Positions 24,919 through 34,388 are shown, numbered from the stretch's first letter. The stretch is 64,000 bases of DNA from Streptomyces alboniger (GCF_008704395.1 NZ_CP023695.1:2108001-2172000); one strand, 5' to 3'. Notes: generated by a model from the sequence alone, not told the origin. A program made the numbers and translations.

Positions 24919-25724
24919 GACTTCTTGGCCTTTGCGGTCCGAGCGGCGACCCACACGGCGACCGCGATCAGCGAGCCGAGACCGAAGATCCAGCCGAAGA
25001 GGCCTTCACTGACCGGGCCCAGTCCACCCAGCTTGAGACCCCCAGGGCTCTGGGTCTTCTCGCCGTTGACCGCGTCGAGGTACGCGATGATCTCCTTCTT
25101 CTCCTTCTCCGGCATCGTCGTGTCGGGGAAGGACGGCATGTTCTGCGGGCCGGTCTGCATGGCCTCGTAGATGTGCTTCGGAGAGACACCTTCGAGCGAC
25201 GGCGCGAACTTGCCGTGCGTCAGCGCGCCACCTTCACCGGTGAAGTTGTGGCACTGGGCGCAGTTGGTGCGGAACAGCTCGCCACCCTTGGCGATGTCCG
25301 CCCCGTCCGGGCTGTACTGCTTCTCGGTGGGGACCGAGGGACCGGCACCCAGCGACGAGATGTACGCCGCCAGCTGGTCGATCTGGGCCTGGTTGTAGAT
25401 GACCTTCTTCTTGGGCGCCTGGGCGCCCTGCTGCTGGAGCGGCATGCGCCCGGTGCCGACCTGGAAGTCGACCGCCGCGGCGCCCACGCCCACCAGGCTC
25501 GGACCGTCGGAGGAGCCCTGACCGCCGGTTCCGTGGCAGCTGGAGCAGCCCACGGCGTAGAGCTTCTTGCCCTCGTCGATGGCGAGGGACTGGGCGGTTT
25601 CGTCGGCTTGCGCCTTGTCCGCCGGCGCGAACGCGGCGTACAGCCCCCCGGTGGCCGCCAGCGCGAGGAGTAGGACGACGACCGCCGCCAGCGGATGGCG
25701 TCGTCGTGCGGAGAGCTTTTTCAC
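24915..25724 (-). CDS. qcrC: di-heme cytochrome c subunit of the cytochrome bcc complex
   Basis: 269 residues. An N-terminal hydrophobic segment (about 11-31) anchors the protein. Two CxxCH heme sites follow: C60-C63-H64 in GCSSCHG and C155-C158-H159 in NCAQCHN. A C-terminal helix (about 238-262) gives a second anchor. In actinobacteria this di-heme subunit replaces a mobile cytochrome c and hands electrons straight to CtaC in a bcc-aa3 supercomplex. The ATG at 25724 is used. The gap from ctaE is 78 bases, with no hairpin, so ctaE-qcrCAB is probably one transcript. Confidence 0.96.
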   Translation of the reverse strand: MKKLSARRRHPLAAVVVLLLALAATGGLYAAFAPADKAQADETAQSLAIDEGKKLYAVGCSSCHGTGGQGSSDGPSLVGVGAAAVDFQVGTGRMPLQQQGAQAPKKKVIYNQAQIDQLAAYISSLGAGPSVPTEKQYSPDGADIAKGGELFRTNCAQCHNFTGEGGALTHGKFAPSLEGVSPKHIYEAMQTGPQNMPSFPDTTMPEKEKKEIIAYLDAVNGEKTQSPGGLKLGGLGPVSEGLFGWIFGLGSLIAVAVWVAARTAKAKKS

Positions 25725-25802
25725 GGATTACCCCGGTGTCAGGATCTTCTGCGTCGATGCTTCTGGAATGTGTCGGTACGTCGCGTGAGCGACCCCCGCC
25801 GA

Positions 25803-26423
25803 TTACTTGATCATGTAGATCGTGGCGAAGAGGCCGATCCAGACCACATCGACGAAGTGCCAGTAGTAGGACACGACGATGGCTGCGGTCGCCTGTTCAT
25901 GGGTGAACTTCCTGGCCGCGTAGGTGCGGCCGAGGACCAGCAGGAAGGCGATCAGGCCGCCTGTCACATGCAGTCCGTGGAAGCCGGTGGTCAGGTAGAA
26001 GACCGAGCCGTACGGGTCGGAGGAGAGCGAGAGCCCGTCCTTCTTGACCAGCTCGGTGTACTCGTACACCTGACCGCCGATGAAGATCGCACCCATGATG
26101 AAGGTGACGATGAACCACATCCGGAGCTTCTTCACGTCGCCACGCTCAGCGGCGAAGACGCCGAGCTGACACGTGAGGGAGGAGAGCACCAGGATGGTGG
26201 TGTTCGTCGCCGAGAACGGGAAGTTAAGGGCCGAGGCCATTTCCTTCCAGTGATCAGGACCTGTCACCGATCGCAGGGTGAAGTACATCGCGAAGAGGGC
26301 CGCGAAGAACATCAGCTCGGAACTCAGCCAGATGATGGTTCCGACGCTGGTGAGGTTCGGTCGATTGACCGGCGGGTGCGCGTGCCCGGTATCTACTGTC
26401 GTTGCTGTCGCCACGACCGACAT
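25803..26423 (-). CDS. ctaE: cytochrome c oxidase subunit III
   Basis: 206 residues with five hydrophobic segments, the short actinobacterial form of subunit III. Motifs include [17 protein letters not shown] near 31-48 and the conserved [12 protein letters not shown] near 147-158, ending in [15 protein letters not shown]. It stabilises the oxidase core and the proton-uptake side. It heads the ctaE-qcrC-qcrA-qcrB set. The ATG at 26423 is used. The ribosome site is weak. It is divergent from the receiver-like gene at 26624, with a 200-base shared control region. Confidence 0.95.
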   Translation of the reverse strand: MSVVATATTVDTGHAHPPVNRPNLTSVGTIIWLSSELMFFAALFAMYFTLRSVTGPDHWKEMASALNFPFSATNTTILVLSSLTCQLGVFAAERGDVKKLRMWFIVTFIMGAIFIGGQVYEYTELVKKDGLSLSSDPYGSVFYLTTGFHGLHVTGGLIAFLLVLGRTYAARKFTHEQATAAIVVSYYWHFVDVVWIGLFATIYMIK

Positions 26424-26527
26424 TATGTCGGTCGCTTATCCCGCCCTCACCCCGGGGGGTGCCGTTCGGAGTGTCTGCGGGGTGTGTCCTGCCCGTATGG
26501 CCCATCGGAGGCCTGTCCGAAGCGCTG

Positions 26528-26554
26528 TTGACGGGGTGTCGGGAGGAGTAGCAT
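26528..26554 (+). promoter_or_regulatory. candidate promoter for the receiver-like gene
   Basis: TTGACG (26528-26533), 15 bases, TAGCAT (26549-26554), about 70 bases before the ATG at 26624. The spacer is short of the usual 17, so this is tentative. Confidence 0.35.
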
Positions 26555-26623
26555 CCGCGCATCGGTTCCCGATCCCATGACGGCACAGCTCAGCTCAGCC
26601 CAGCTCGATGATCTGGAGGAACA

Positions 26624-27025
26624 ATGCAGCCGACCGCAACGGTGCTGGTCTACAGCGACAACGCGAGCACCCGCGAGCAAGTCCGGTTGGCCACCGGGCG
26701 CAGGCCGGCGACGGACGTTCCCGAGGTCGAGTTCATCGAGTGCGCCACGCTGCCCGCCGTGCTCAAGCACCTGGACCAGGGCGGCGTCGACGCCTGTGTG
26801 CTCGACGGCGAGGCGAAGCCCGCGGGCGGCATGGGGGTGTGCCGGCAGATCAAGGACGAGATCTTCCAGGCGCCGCCCGTGCTGCTGCTCATCGGGCGCC
26901 CTCAGGACGCCTGGCTGGCCACCTGGAGCCGCGCGGAAGCGGCGGTGACCCTTCCGGTCGAGCCGGTCGAGTTCGCGGACGCGCTGGCCGCTCTGCTGCG
27001 CAGCAGGCGGGCCGTGGAGGCCTGA
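26624..27025 (+). CDS. degenerate CheY-like receiver protein next to ctaE
   Basis: 133 residues from an ATG with GGAGG close upstream. The beta-alpha fold of a receiver domain is readable: TVLVYSDNAS with D12, CVLDGEA with D61 in the phospho-acceptor position, and PPVLLLIGRP. The conserved Thr/Ser (here G91) and Lys (here L110-P111) are missing, so normal phosphorylation signalling is unlikely. There is no output domain. It is divergent from ctaE and convergent with the L,D-transpeptidase gene. Similar orphan receivers accompany this cluster in other streptomycetes (from memory). Its function is unknown. Confidence 0.78.
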   Translation: MQPTATVLVYSDNASTREQVRLATGRRPATDVPEVEFIECATLPAVLKHLDQGGVDACVLDGEAKPAGGMGVCRQIKDEIFQAPPVLLLIGRPQDAWLATWSRAEAAVTLPVEPVEFADALAALLRSRRAVEA

Positions 27026-27098
27026 CGGAGCCCCGCTCGCTCGGTGAAGGGTCTCACGCCTCGGCGTGGGGCCCTCTGTGCTGTCCGCTGCGCCGCCG

Positions 27099-28346
27099 TC
27101 AGACCTGCGGGCGCAGTCGGGCCGCGTCGGCCGCCGAGGGGCCTTCCTTGGTGCCGGCGAGCAGCGCGCTGCCCTTGCGCCAGTTCTGCCAGCTCATGTT
27201 CCAGTCGCCGAGGCCGTTGCCGAACGTCGGCATGTCCTCGCCGTAGCTGTTGACGACCTTCACGAGGTCGCCCTGCCGCACGGTCTCGTAGAACCAGGCG
27301 GCGTTCCCCGTGCTCATGCCGGTGCAGCCGTGGCTGGTGTTGGCGTTGCCCTGGGAGCCGGTCGACCAGGGCGCGGCGTGCACGTACTCACCGGAGTCGG
27401 TGACCCGCGTCGCGTAGTAGACCTGCTTGTCGTAGAAGTCCGACGCGCCGATGCTGGCGCTGGTCATGCGTACGGAGTACTCCTTGCCGAGCACGACCTT
27501 GACGCCGTTGCGGGTGGAGTAGCCGGGTTTGCCCGTGGTCACCGGGATCGAGTTGATCTGCTCGCCGTTGCGGTAGACCGTCATCCAGTGGGACGAGGCG
27601 TCCGTCACGGCCTCGATCCGGTCCCCGGTGGTGAACTTCAGCGGCTTGGTCTCGGTGCCCCACAGCCGGTCGCCCACCTTGATGCCTTCGAGGTTGCTGG
27701 AGACGTTGATGGTGGCGTGGGTGGGCCAGTACTCCTTGGGGCGGTAGTGCAGCGTCTCGCTGTCCACCCAGTGCCAGGCGCCCTCGACCGCGGGCACCGA
27801 TCTGACCTTCAGGGCGCGTTCGACGGTGGCCCTGGCCTCCTTGTCCTTCACCGGGGTGCTGAGCGTGGCCGTGACGGGCTGTCCGACGCCGTACTTGCCC
27901 GCCTCGGGGCCGAAGGTGACGTGCAGTCGCTTCTTCTCGGCGGGGACCTCGGTGTCGAAGGTCAGCACCTTGCGGCCTGGTGAGCCCTCGTCGTCCTCGG
28001 TGCTCACCCGGACCGTGTACTGGGCGCCGGCCGCCAGCGGCGCGGTGCTGTGCCAGCGGGCACCGTCGGCGGAGAGCTCGCCCGCCACGTACCGCCCCAG
28101 CGCGTCGGTGGCCGTGACGTCGGTGATACGTCCGTCCTTGCCCTGGGCGGTCACTTCCAGGGGCTTGTCCGGGTCCGCCTTCTTGCTGCCCGCAGGGCTG
28201 TTGAAGGCGATCTGCCCGGCCGCGTCGTACGGCTTCGCCGAGAGCGGGTGGCCGTCGGAGCTGCCGCACGCCGTGGCCCCCGCACCGAGGGCGGCCACCA
28301 GCGTCGTGCAGCTCAGTACCGTGCGAATTCGCGGTGAGTGGCTCAT
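27099..28346 (-). CDS. L,D-transpeptidase lipoprotein (YkuD domain)
   Basis: 415 residues from the ATG at 28346. The N-terminus ends a hydrophobic stretch at C27 (GATACGSS), a plausible lipobox, so the protein is likely a lipoprotein. Two Ig-like/beta domains follow to about residue 270 (DEGSPGRKVLTFDTE, VTATLSTPVKDKEARATVE). The C-terminal YkuD domain has the catalytic motif SHGCTGMS with Cys and His in place. This is the layout of the mycobacterial LdtMt2 group, making 3-3 crosslinks in peptidoglycan. A TACCGT ends six bases before the ATG, so the message is probably leaderless. It sits between the two respiratory operons. Confidence 0.9.
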   Translation of the reverse strand: MSHSPRIRTVLSCTTLVAALGAGATACGSSDGHPLSAKPYDAAGQIAFNSPAGSKKADPDKPLEVTAQGKDGRITDVTATDALGRYVAGELSADGARWHSTAPLAAGAQYTVRVSTEDDEGSPGRKVLTFDTEVPAEKKRLHVTFGPEAGKYGVGQPVTATLSTPVKDKEARATVERALKVRSVPAVEGAWHWVDSETLHYRPKEYWPTHATINVSSNLEGIKVGDRLWGTETKPLKFTTGDRIEAVTDASSHWMTVYRNGEQINSIPVTTGKPGYSTRNGVKVVLGKEYSVRMTSASIGASDFYDKQVYYATRVTDSGEYVHAAPWSTGSQGNANTSHGCTGMSTGNAAWFYETVRQGDLVKVVNSYGEDMPTFGNGLGDWNMSWQNWRKGSALLAGTKEGPSAADAARLRPQV

Positions 28347-28352
28347 GAACAC

Positions 28353-28358
28353 ACGGTA
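28353..28358 (-). promoter_or_regulatory. candidate -10 box, leaderless L,D-transpeptidase gene
   Basis: Minus-strand TACCGT ends six bases before the ATG at 28346. There is no purine-rich ribosome site, and the -35 is not clear. Confidence 0.4.
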
Positions 28359-28414
28359 TGGAGGTTCATTCTGTCCGGCGCGGTGAGTGACCCGTCCGGG
28401 GGTCAAGCACGACA

Positions 28415-28462
28415 CGCCGAGAGGCCCGGACACTCCGTCAGGAGCGCCCGGGCCTCTCGGCG
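28415..28462 (-). terminator. hairpin terminator after ctaF
   Basis: CGCCGAGAGGCCCGG (28415-28429) pairs perfectly with 28448-28462 (15 bp, 18-base loop), starting 20 bases beyond the ctaF stop. Confidence 0.75.
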
Positions 28463-28481
28463 CGGTGTCGGAACTACAGAC

Positions 28482-28880
28482 TCACTGGGTCTGGTTCTCG
28501 CCGCGGTAGTACTCGAAGACCCAGCCCCACAGGCCGATGAGCAGGAGGGGGGCCGAGAAGTACAGCAGCCACCAGCCGATGGCGATGCTCATGAAGGCGA
28601 GCGCGCCACCGACGGCGAGGGAGAGCGGCTGCCAGCTGTGCGGGCTGAAGAAGCCCACCTCGCCGGCCTCGTCCGCGACGTCGGCCTCCTTGTTGTCCTG
28701 TGCGGAGGCGTCGACCCGCCGGGCCGTGAAGGCCAGGTAGTAGCCGATCATGATGCACAGGCCGAAGGCCAGGAAGAGCGCCGTGGTGCCGGCGGGCTCC
28801 TTCGACCACACGCCATAGACGATCGCCATGGCGAGGACGAAGACGCTCAGCCAGATGAACATCTTGCCCTGGATCTTCAC
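28482..28880 (-). CDS. ctaF: cytochrome c oxidase subunit IV, actinobacterial type
   Basis: 132 residues from a GTG at 28880 that overlaps the ctaD stop as GTGA. Four hydrophobic segments: about 5-22, 32-50, 80-100 and 103-122. This is the small fourth subunit found in actinobacterial aa3 oxidases, unrelated in sequence to the mitochondrial subunit IV. It is the third gene of ctaC-ctaD-ctaF and precedes a strong hairpin. Confidence 0.93.
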   Translation of the reverse strand: MKIQGKMFIWLSVFVLAMAIVYGVWSKEPAGTTALFLAFGLCIMIGYYLAFTARRVDASAQDNKEADVADEAGEVGFFSPHSWQPLSLAVGGALAFMSIAIGWWLLYFSAPLLLIGLWGWVFEYYRGENQTQ

Positions 28881-30616
28881 TTCGCGGCCTCCTTGTCGCC
28901 ACCGAACATCTTGGTGTCCTTCTGCCCGGCGTTCTCGAGCTGGCCGAGCGCGGCGATGTCCGGGTGGTGCAGGTCGAAGGCCGGCGATTCACTGCGGATG
29001 CGCGGCAGCGTGAGGAAGTTGTGCCGCGGCGGCGGGCAGGACGTCGCCCACTCCAGCGAACGGCCGTAGCCCCACGGGTCGTCGACCTCGATCTTCTTGC
29101 CGTACTTGGCCGTCTTCCAGATGTTGTAGAAGAACGGCAGGATCGACAGGCCGAGCAGGAACGAGCAGATCGTCGAGATCGTGTTCAGCGCGGTGAAGCC
29201 GTCGGCGTGCAGGTAGTCCGCGTACCGGCGCGGCATGCCCTCGGCGCCCAGCCAGTGCTGGACCAGGAACGTGCCGTGGAAGCCCACGAAGAGCGTCCAG
29301 AACGTGATCTTGCCGAGGCGCTCGTCCAGCATCTTGCCGGTGAACTTCGGCCACCAGAAGTGGAAGCCGGAGAACATCGCGAAGACCACGGTGCCGAAGA
29401 CGACGTAGTGGAAGTGCGCGACCACGAAGTACGAGTCCGAGACGTGGAAGTCCATCGGCGGCGAGGCCAGGATGACGCCCGTCAGACCACCGAAGGTGAA
29501 GGTGATCAGGAAGCCGACGGCCCACAGCATCGGGGTCTCGAAACTCAAGGACCCCTTCCACATCGTGCCGATCCAGTTGAAGAACTTCACACCGGTTGGC
29601 ACGGCGATGAGGAATGTCATGAACGAGAAGAACGGTAGGAGCACGCCGCCTGTCACGTACATGTGGTGCGCCCACACCGTCACGGAGAGACCCGCGATGG
29701 CGATCGTCGCGCCGATCAGGCCCATGTAGCCGAACATCGGCTTGCGGGAGAAGACCGGGATGACCTCGGAAATGATTCCGAAGAATGGCAGCGCGATGAT
29801 GTACACCTCTGGATGGCCGAAGAACCAGAAGAGGTGTTGCCAGAGCAATGCGCCGCCATTGGCCGCGTCGAAGATATGGGCACCGAATTTGCGGTCCGCC
29901 TCCAGGGCGAACAGCGCGGCGGCCAGAACCGGGAAGGCGAGCAGCACCAGCACCGCGGTCAGCAGCACGTTCCACACGAAGATCGGCATGCGGAACATGG
30001 TCATGCCGGGCGCGCGCATGCAGATGATCGTGGTGATGAAGTTGACCGAGCCGAGGATCGTGCCGAAGCCGGAGAAGGCCAGACCCATGATCCACATGTC
30101 GGCGCCGATGCCCGGGGACCGGACGGCGTCCGAGAGCGGGCTGTAGGCGAACCAGCCGAAGTCGGCCGCGCCGTTCGGCGTGAGGAAACCGCCGACCGCG
30201 ATGAGCGAGCCGAACAGGTAGAGCCAGTAGGCGAACATGTTCAGCCGCGGGAAGGCGACGTCGGGCGCGCCGATCTGGAGCGGCATGATCCAGTTCGCGA
30301 AACCGGCGAACAGCGGCGTCGCGAACATCAGCAGCATGATCGTGCCGTGCATCGTGAACGCCTGGTTGAACTGCTCGTTCGACATGATCTGCGTACCCGG
30401 GCGGGCGAGTTCGGCGCGCATGAAGAGCGCCATCACTCCGCCGATGCAGAAGAACGCGAACGACGTGACCAGATAGAGCGTGCCGATCGTCTTGTGGTCA
30501 GTGGTGGTCAGCCACTTGATGACGACGTTTCCCGGCTGCTTGCGCCTGACCGGCAGCTCGTTCTCGTACGAGTCTTCTGCTGCCGCGGCACCCTGGGGTT
30601 CGTTGAGGATGCTCAC
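28877..30616 (-). CDS. ctaD: cytochrome c oxidase subunit I (aa3 type)
   Basis: 579 residues from a GTG at 30616 that overlaps the ctaC stop (GTGA). Twelve hydrophobic helices. The heme a ligand is in TMHGTIML, the CuB/His-Tyr crosslink motif is [11 protein letters not shown], CuB His-His is in WAHHMYVTG, and the a3/a histidines are in [11 protein letters not shown]. It is the catalytic oxygen-reducing, proton-pumping subunit. An extra tail beyond the last helix ends in [10 protein letters not shown]. Around 29,600-29,900 the codons (CCA, GGA, ATT) are noticeably less GC-rich at third positions than in the neighbouring genes, though the encoded motifs are fully conserved. Confidence 0.97.
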   Translation of the reverse strand: MSILNEPQGAAAAEDSYENELPVRRKQPGNVVIKWLTTTDHKTIGTLYLVTSFAFFCIGGVMALFMRAELARPGTQIMSNEQFNQAFTMHGTIMLLMFATPLFAGFANWIMPLQIGAPDVAFPRLNMFAYWLYLFGSLIAVGGFLTPNGAADFGWFAYSPLSDAVRSPGIGADMWIMGLAFSGFGTILGSVNFITTIICMRAPGMTMFRMPIFVWNVLLTAVLVLLAFPVLAAALFALEADRKFGAHIFDAANGGALLWQHLFWFFGHPEVYIIALPFFGIISEVIPVFSRKPMFGYMGLIGATIAIAGLSVTVWAHHMYVTGGVLLPFFSFMTFLIAVPTGVKFFNWIGTMWKGSLSFETPMLWAVGFLITFTFGGLTGVILASPPMDFHVSDSYFVVAHFHYVVFGTVVFAMFSGFHFWWPKFTGKMLDERLGKITFWTLFVGFHGTFLVQHWLGAEGMPRRYADYLHADGFTALNTISTICSFLLGLSILPFFYNIWKTAKYGKKIEVDDPWGYGRSLEWATSCPPPRHNFLTLPRIRSESPAFDLHHPDIAALGQLENAGQKDTKMFGGDKEAAK

Positions 30617-31575
30617 AGGTTGTTCGTCTCCCGGTTCTTCTCGTGGGGCGTCTGCTCGATGCCGGCCGGGATGTAACCGGTCTGGTTCTTCTTCGCCAGG
30701 TCCTCGAGGTGCTGCTTGTAGCGCTCGGGGGAGACGACCTTGACGTTGAAGAGCATCCGGGAGTGGTCGACGCCGCACAGCTCGGCGCACTTGCCCATGA
30801 AGGTGCCCTCCTTGTTCGGAGTCACCTCGAAGGCGTTGGTGTGGCCCGGGATGACGTCCTGCTTCATCAGGAACGGCACCACCCAGAAGGAGTGGATGAC
30901 GTCACGCGAAGTCAGTACGAAGCGGACCTTCTCGCCCTTGGGGAGCCAGAGGGTCGGACCGGGGTTGCCGTTCTGGGGGTTCCGGTCGCCGGGCGTGCCG
31001 ACCTCGTAGACGCCGTTGGCCTTGGCCGGGAAGTCCTCGCGGAACCTCTCCGGGATGGCCTCCAGGTCCTTGGAGGTCCTGGCGTTCTCCTTGCCGGCGC
31101 CCCGGACGTTCTCGACGTAGTTGAAGCCCCAGCTCCACTGGTAGCCGACCACGTTGATGGTGTGGGCCGGCTTGTCCTCGAGCTTCAGGAGCTTGGACTC
31201 GTCACGTGCCGTGAAGTAGAAGAGCACCGAGACGATGATGAGGGGGACGACCGTGTACAGCGCCTCGATGGGCATGTTGTACCGGGTCTGAAGAGGTACT
31301 TCCACCTTGGTGCGGCTGCGCCGGTGGAAGATGACGCTCCACAGGATCAGACCCCAGACCAGCACGCCCGTGGCGAGCGCTGCCGCCCACGAGCCCTGCC
31401 AGAGGGAGAGAATCCGCGGAGCCTCTTCCGTTACCGGGGTGGGCATTCCAAGGCGGGGGAAATCCTTGTATGTGCAACCGGTGGCGGTCGCCAGGATCAG
31501 GCCCGCAGTCAGCACCTGCGGCAGCTTCCGCCGCATCGGGCGCCGCGACGAGCGGTCGGAGCCGTTGGGACTCAC
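30613..31575 (-). CDS. ctaC: cytochrome c oxidase subunit II
   Basis: 320 residues from a GTG at 31575, with GGAAGG six bases upstream. A lipobox-like ATATGC puts a Cys at residue 34 after a hydrophobic stretch, so it is probably a lipoprotein. Two transmembrane helices follow (about 55-75 and 95-115). The CuA domain has its first His in DVIHSFWV and the rest in [12 protein letters not shown]. The insertion rich in Asn/Lys/Glu near 150-195 is usual in actinobacteria and faces QcrC. It begins the ctaCDF operon. The 326-base gap upstream holds a repeat at 31848 and no gene. Confidence 0.96.
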   Translation of the reverse strand: MSPNGSDRSSRRPMRRKLPQVLTAGLILATATGCTYKDFPRLGMPTPVTEEAPRILSLWQGSWAAALATGVLVWGLILWSVIFHRRSRTKVEVPLQTRYNMPIEALYTVVPLIIVSVLFYFTARDESKLLKLEDKPAHTINVVGYQWSWGFNYVENVRGAGKENARTSKDLEAIPERFREDFPAKANGVYEVGTPGDRNPQNGNPGPTLWLPKGEKVRFVLTSRDVIHSFWVVPFLMKQDVIPGHTNAFEVTPNKEGTFMGKCAELCGVDHSRMLFNVKVVSPERYKQHLEDLAKKNQTGYIPAGIEQTPHEKNRETNNL

Positions 31576-31847
31576 GTAGCGCCTTCCCGAGAGTCTCGCC
31601 CGCGCGGTCGGCTGCGGCCTCCACGCTGGTCGGTCGCCGCCCTGCGTCGGGCAGGGGTTTGGATGTTTATGCGGACCAAACCCTACTGGACGCATTTTGG
31701 GGTCGCGCGGGGAGGGTGCCTAACGCGCCGCGGGTCACTCCGAAGGGTGGGGTGGGCGCCCCTTGCCGCTTTCTGACGGGGGGTCGGGGCGCCTACGGGG
31801 GTGGTGGAATCTGTCGGTCCGCGGGTGCGGGCCCGGTGGGGGCTGGG

Positions 31848-31877
31848 CGCGCAGTTCCCCGCGCCCCTTCGGGGCGC
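31848..31877. repeat. second copy of the abundant palindromic arm, with hairpin
   Basis: 31848-31868 is identical to the left arm found at 9931-9951. It continues into GCGCCCC-ttc-GGGGCGC (31861-31877), a 7-bp stem. It is just upstream of the GTG at 31902 and within the 326-base gap between ctaC and the desulfurase gene, where I see nothing else but weak promoter-like sequence. Confidence 0.7.
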
Positions 31878-31901
31878 TCCTGAGGGGGCTAGCGTGGATG
31901 C

Positions 31902-33281
31902 GTGCCCTATTTCGATGCTGCCTCCTCCGCTCCCCTTCATCCCGTTGCCCGGCAGGCCCTGGTGGCCTCGCTCGACGAGGGGTGGGCCGATCCTGCTCGG
32001 CTCTATCGGGAGGGGCGGCGGGCCCGGTTGCTGCTCGACGCGGCGCGGGAGGCCGCCGCCGATGCCGTGGGGTGCCGGGCCGACGAGCTGGTCTTCACCC
32101 CGTCCGGCACCCGCGCCGTGCACGCGGGGATCGCGGGCGCGCTCGCCGGGCGCCGCCGCGCCGGACGCCACCTGATCGTGTCAGCGGCCGAACACTCGTC
32201 GGTGCTCCATTCGGCTGCGGCCCACGAGGCCGGGGGCGGGACCGTGACCGAGGTGCCGGTGGACCGGGGCGGGGCGGCCGACCCGGAGGCGTACGCCGCG
32301 GCGCTCCGGGAGGACACCGCGCTCGCCTGTCTCCAGTCCGCCAACCACGAGGTGGGCACCGAGCAGCCGGTGGCCGAGGTGGCGGCCGCCTGCCGTGCGG
32401 CGGGGGTGCCGCTCCTCGTGGACGCGGCGCAGTCGCTGCCGTGGGGGCCGGTCGACGGGGACTGGTCGCTGCTCACCGGAAGTGCCCACAAGTGGGGTGG
32501 CCCGGCGGGCGTCGGGCTTCTCGTCGTACGCAAAGGGGTCCGCTTCGCCGCGCAAGGGCCCGTCGACGAGCGGGAGTCCGGGCGTGCCGCCGGGTTCGAG
32601 AACATTCCGGCGATCGTCGCGGCGGCGGCCTCGCTGCGTGCGGTGCGGGCCGAGGCCGCGCGGGAAGGAGCACGGCTGCGGGAGCTGACCGAGCGGATCA
32701 GGGCGCGGGTGCCGGGGTGCGTGCCGGACGTGGAGGTGGTGGGCGATCCGGTGCGGCGGCTTCCGCACCTCGTCACCTTCTCCTGTCTCTATGTCGACGG
32801 GGAGACGCTGCTGCACGAGCTGGACCGGGCGGGCTTCTCCGTGTCGTCGGGGTCGTCGTGCACCAGTTCGACGCTGACCCCGAGCCATGTCCTCAAGGCG
32901 ATGGGCGTGCTGAGTGAGGGGAACGTCCGGGTCTCGCTGCCGGTCGGCACGGAGGCCGCCGAGGTGGAGCGGTTCCTCGACGTGCTGCCCGGCGCGGTCC
33001 GCGAGGTGCGGGAGAAGCTGGGCGCCCCGGTCGCGGCCGAGGCGCGCGCGGAAGGGGATTCGCTCGTCCTCGACGCGGTCGGCAAGCGGTGCCCGATCCC
33101 CGTCATCGAGCTGGCGAAGGTCATCGGGCACGTCCCGGTCGGCGGGACGGTGACCGTCCTCGCGGACGACGAGGCGGCACGCCTCGACATCCCGGCGTGG
33201 TGCGAGATGCGCGGTCAGGAGTACGTGGGTGAGCGGCCGGCGGACCACGGCTCGGCCTATGTGGTCCGCCGGAGCTCGTGA
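31902..33281 (+). CDS. cysteine desulfurase fused to a TusA-type sulfurtransferase domain
   Basis: 459 residues. N-terminal NifS-like part: H98 in SAAEHSS, D174 in VDAAQS, PLP lysine K197 in SAHKWGG, and active-site C320 in SSGSSCTSS. The C-terminal 75 residues form a TusA domain with C397 in the CPIP motif (GKRCPIPVIEL) and the two-layer fold ending in EMRGQEYVG. Desulfurase Cys persulfide could thus be passed within one polypeptide to the TusA cysteine. The GTG at 31902 lacks a strong ribosome site. It lies next to the oxidase and near HesB and NadA genes, which suggests Fe-S or other thiol cofactor supply. The destination of the sulfur is unproven. Its stop is three bases from the convergent kinase stop. 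Confidence 0.87.
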   Translation: MPYFDAASSAPLHPVARQALVASLDEGWADPARLYREGRRARLLLDAAREAAADAVGCRADELVFTPSGTRAVHAGIAGALAGRRRAGRHLIVSAAEHSSVLHSAAAHEAGGGTVTEVPVDRGGAADPEAYAAALREDTALACLQSANHEVGTEQPVAEVAAACRAAGVPLLVDAAQSLPWGPVDGDWSLLTGSAHKWGGPAGVGLLVVRKGVRFAAQGPVDERESGRAAGFENIPAIVAAAASLRAVRAEAAREGARLRELTERIRARVPGCVPDVEVVGDPVRRLPHLVTFSCLYVDGETLLHELDRAGFSVSSGSSCTSSTLTPSHVLKAMGVLSEGNVRVSLPVGTEAAEVERFLDVLPGAVREVREKLGAPVAAEARAEGDSLVLDAVGKRCPIPVIELAKVIGHVPVGGTVTVLADDEAARLDIPAWCEMRGQEYVGERPADHGSAYVVRRSS

Positions 33282-33284
33282 CCG

Positions 33285-34259
33285 CTAGACGAGGTGCGTA
33301 CGGACCTCGTTGGCGGCCTCGTGGCCGTACGCCTTGGTGAAGCGGTCCATGAAGTTGCTGCGCTGGAGCTCGTACTCCTGCGTGCCGACGGTCTCGATGA
33401 CGAGGGTGGCGAGCATGCAGCCCACCTGCGCGGCGCGCTCGTGGGAGACGCCCCAGGCGAGGCCGGACAGGAAACCCGCGCGGAACGCGTCGCCGACGCC
33501 GGTCGGCTCGACCTTCGCCTCCTCCTCCGGGACGCCGACCTCGATCGGGTCCTGGCCGACGGACTCGATGCGCACGCCGTTGGCGCCGAGGGTGGTCACG
33601 CGGTGTCCGACGCGGGAGAGGATCTCGGCGTCGGTCCAGCCGGTCTTGGACTCGATGAGGCCCTTCTCGTACTCGTTGGAGAAGAGGTACGTGGCGCCGT
33701 CCAGGAGGGTGCGGATCTCGTCGCCATCCATGCGGGCGATCTGCTGCGAGAAGTCCGCGGCGAAGGGGATCTCGCGGGTGCGGCACTCCTCGGTGTGCCG
33801 GAGCATCGCCTCGGGGTCGTCGGCGCCGATCAGGACGAGGTCGAGCCCGCCCACGCGGTCGGCGACGGTCTTCAGTTCGATGAGGCGGGCCTCGCTCATC
33901 GCGCCCGTGTAGAAGGAGCCGATCTGGTTGTGGTCGGCGTCCGTGGTGCAGACGAAGCGGGCGGTGTGCAGGGTCTCGGAGATCCGCACCGAGGCGGTGT
34001 CCACGCCGTGCCGGTCGAGCCAGGCGCGGTACTCGTCGAAGTCGGAGCCGGCGGCGCCGACCAGGATCGGGTGGGTGCCGAGCTGGCCCATGCCGAAGGT
34101 GATGTTGGCGGCCACGCCTCCCCTGCGGACGTCGAGGGCGTCGACCAGGAAGGAGAGGGAGACCGTGTGCAGCTGATCGGCGACCAGCTGGTCGGCGAAG
34201 CGGCCGGGGAAGGTCATCAGGTGGTCGGTGGCGATGGAGCCGGTGACTGCGATACGCAC
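33285..34259 (-). CDS. PfkB-family carbohydrate kinase, adenosine kinase-like
   Basis: 324 residues from a GTG at 34259, with AGGAG nine bases upstream. PfkB signatures: the N-terminal VTGSIATDHLMTFPG, the VRRGGVAANITFGMGQLG block near 48-62, and GVGDAFRAGFLSG near 260, with the catalytic Asp of the GxGD motif. Length and motifs agree with the mycobacterial adenosine kinase AdoK (Rv2202c), which lies in the same gene neighbourhood. The substrate could also be a sugar. Assignment to adenosine rests on that similarity, from memory. It converges with the desulfurase fusion with only three bases between stops. Confidence 0.85.
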   Translation of the reverse strand: MRIAVTGSIATDHLMTFPGRFADQLVADQLHTVSLSFLVDALDVRRGGVAANITFGMGQLGTHPILVGAAGSDFDEYRAWLDRHGVDTASVRISETLHTARFVCTTDADHNQIGSFYTGAMSEARLIELKTVADRVGGLDLVLIGADDPEAMLRHTEECRTREIPFAADFSQQIARMDGDEIRTLLDGATYLFSNEYEKGLIESKTGWTDAEILSRVGHRVTTLGANGVRIESVGQDPIEVGVPEEEAKVEPTGVGDAFRAGFLSGLAWGVSHERAAQVGCMLATLVIETVGTQEYELQRSNFMDRFTKAYGHEAANEVRTHLV

Positions 34260-34359
34260 GGCTGGGTGCTCCTGTGGAGGAGAGGCGAGGGGTTGACAGT
34301 TCACGTTACCGGGTCGAACACCCGCACCTGAAGAGGCAAAACTACCCGATAGTAGGGCT

Positions 34360-34388
34360 TTGTTCCTCGACGGTCACATGCTTACCGT
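34360..34388 (+). promoter_or_regulatory. candidate promoter of a leaderless small gene
   Basis: TTGTTC (34360-34365), 17 bases, TACCGT (34383-34388), with the ATG at 34395 six bases later. This places transcription start at the ATG. Confidence 0.55.
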
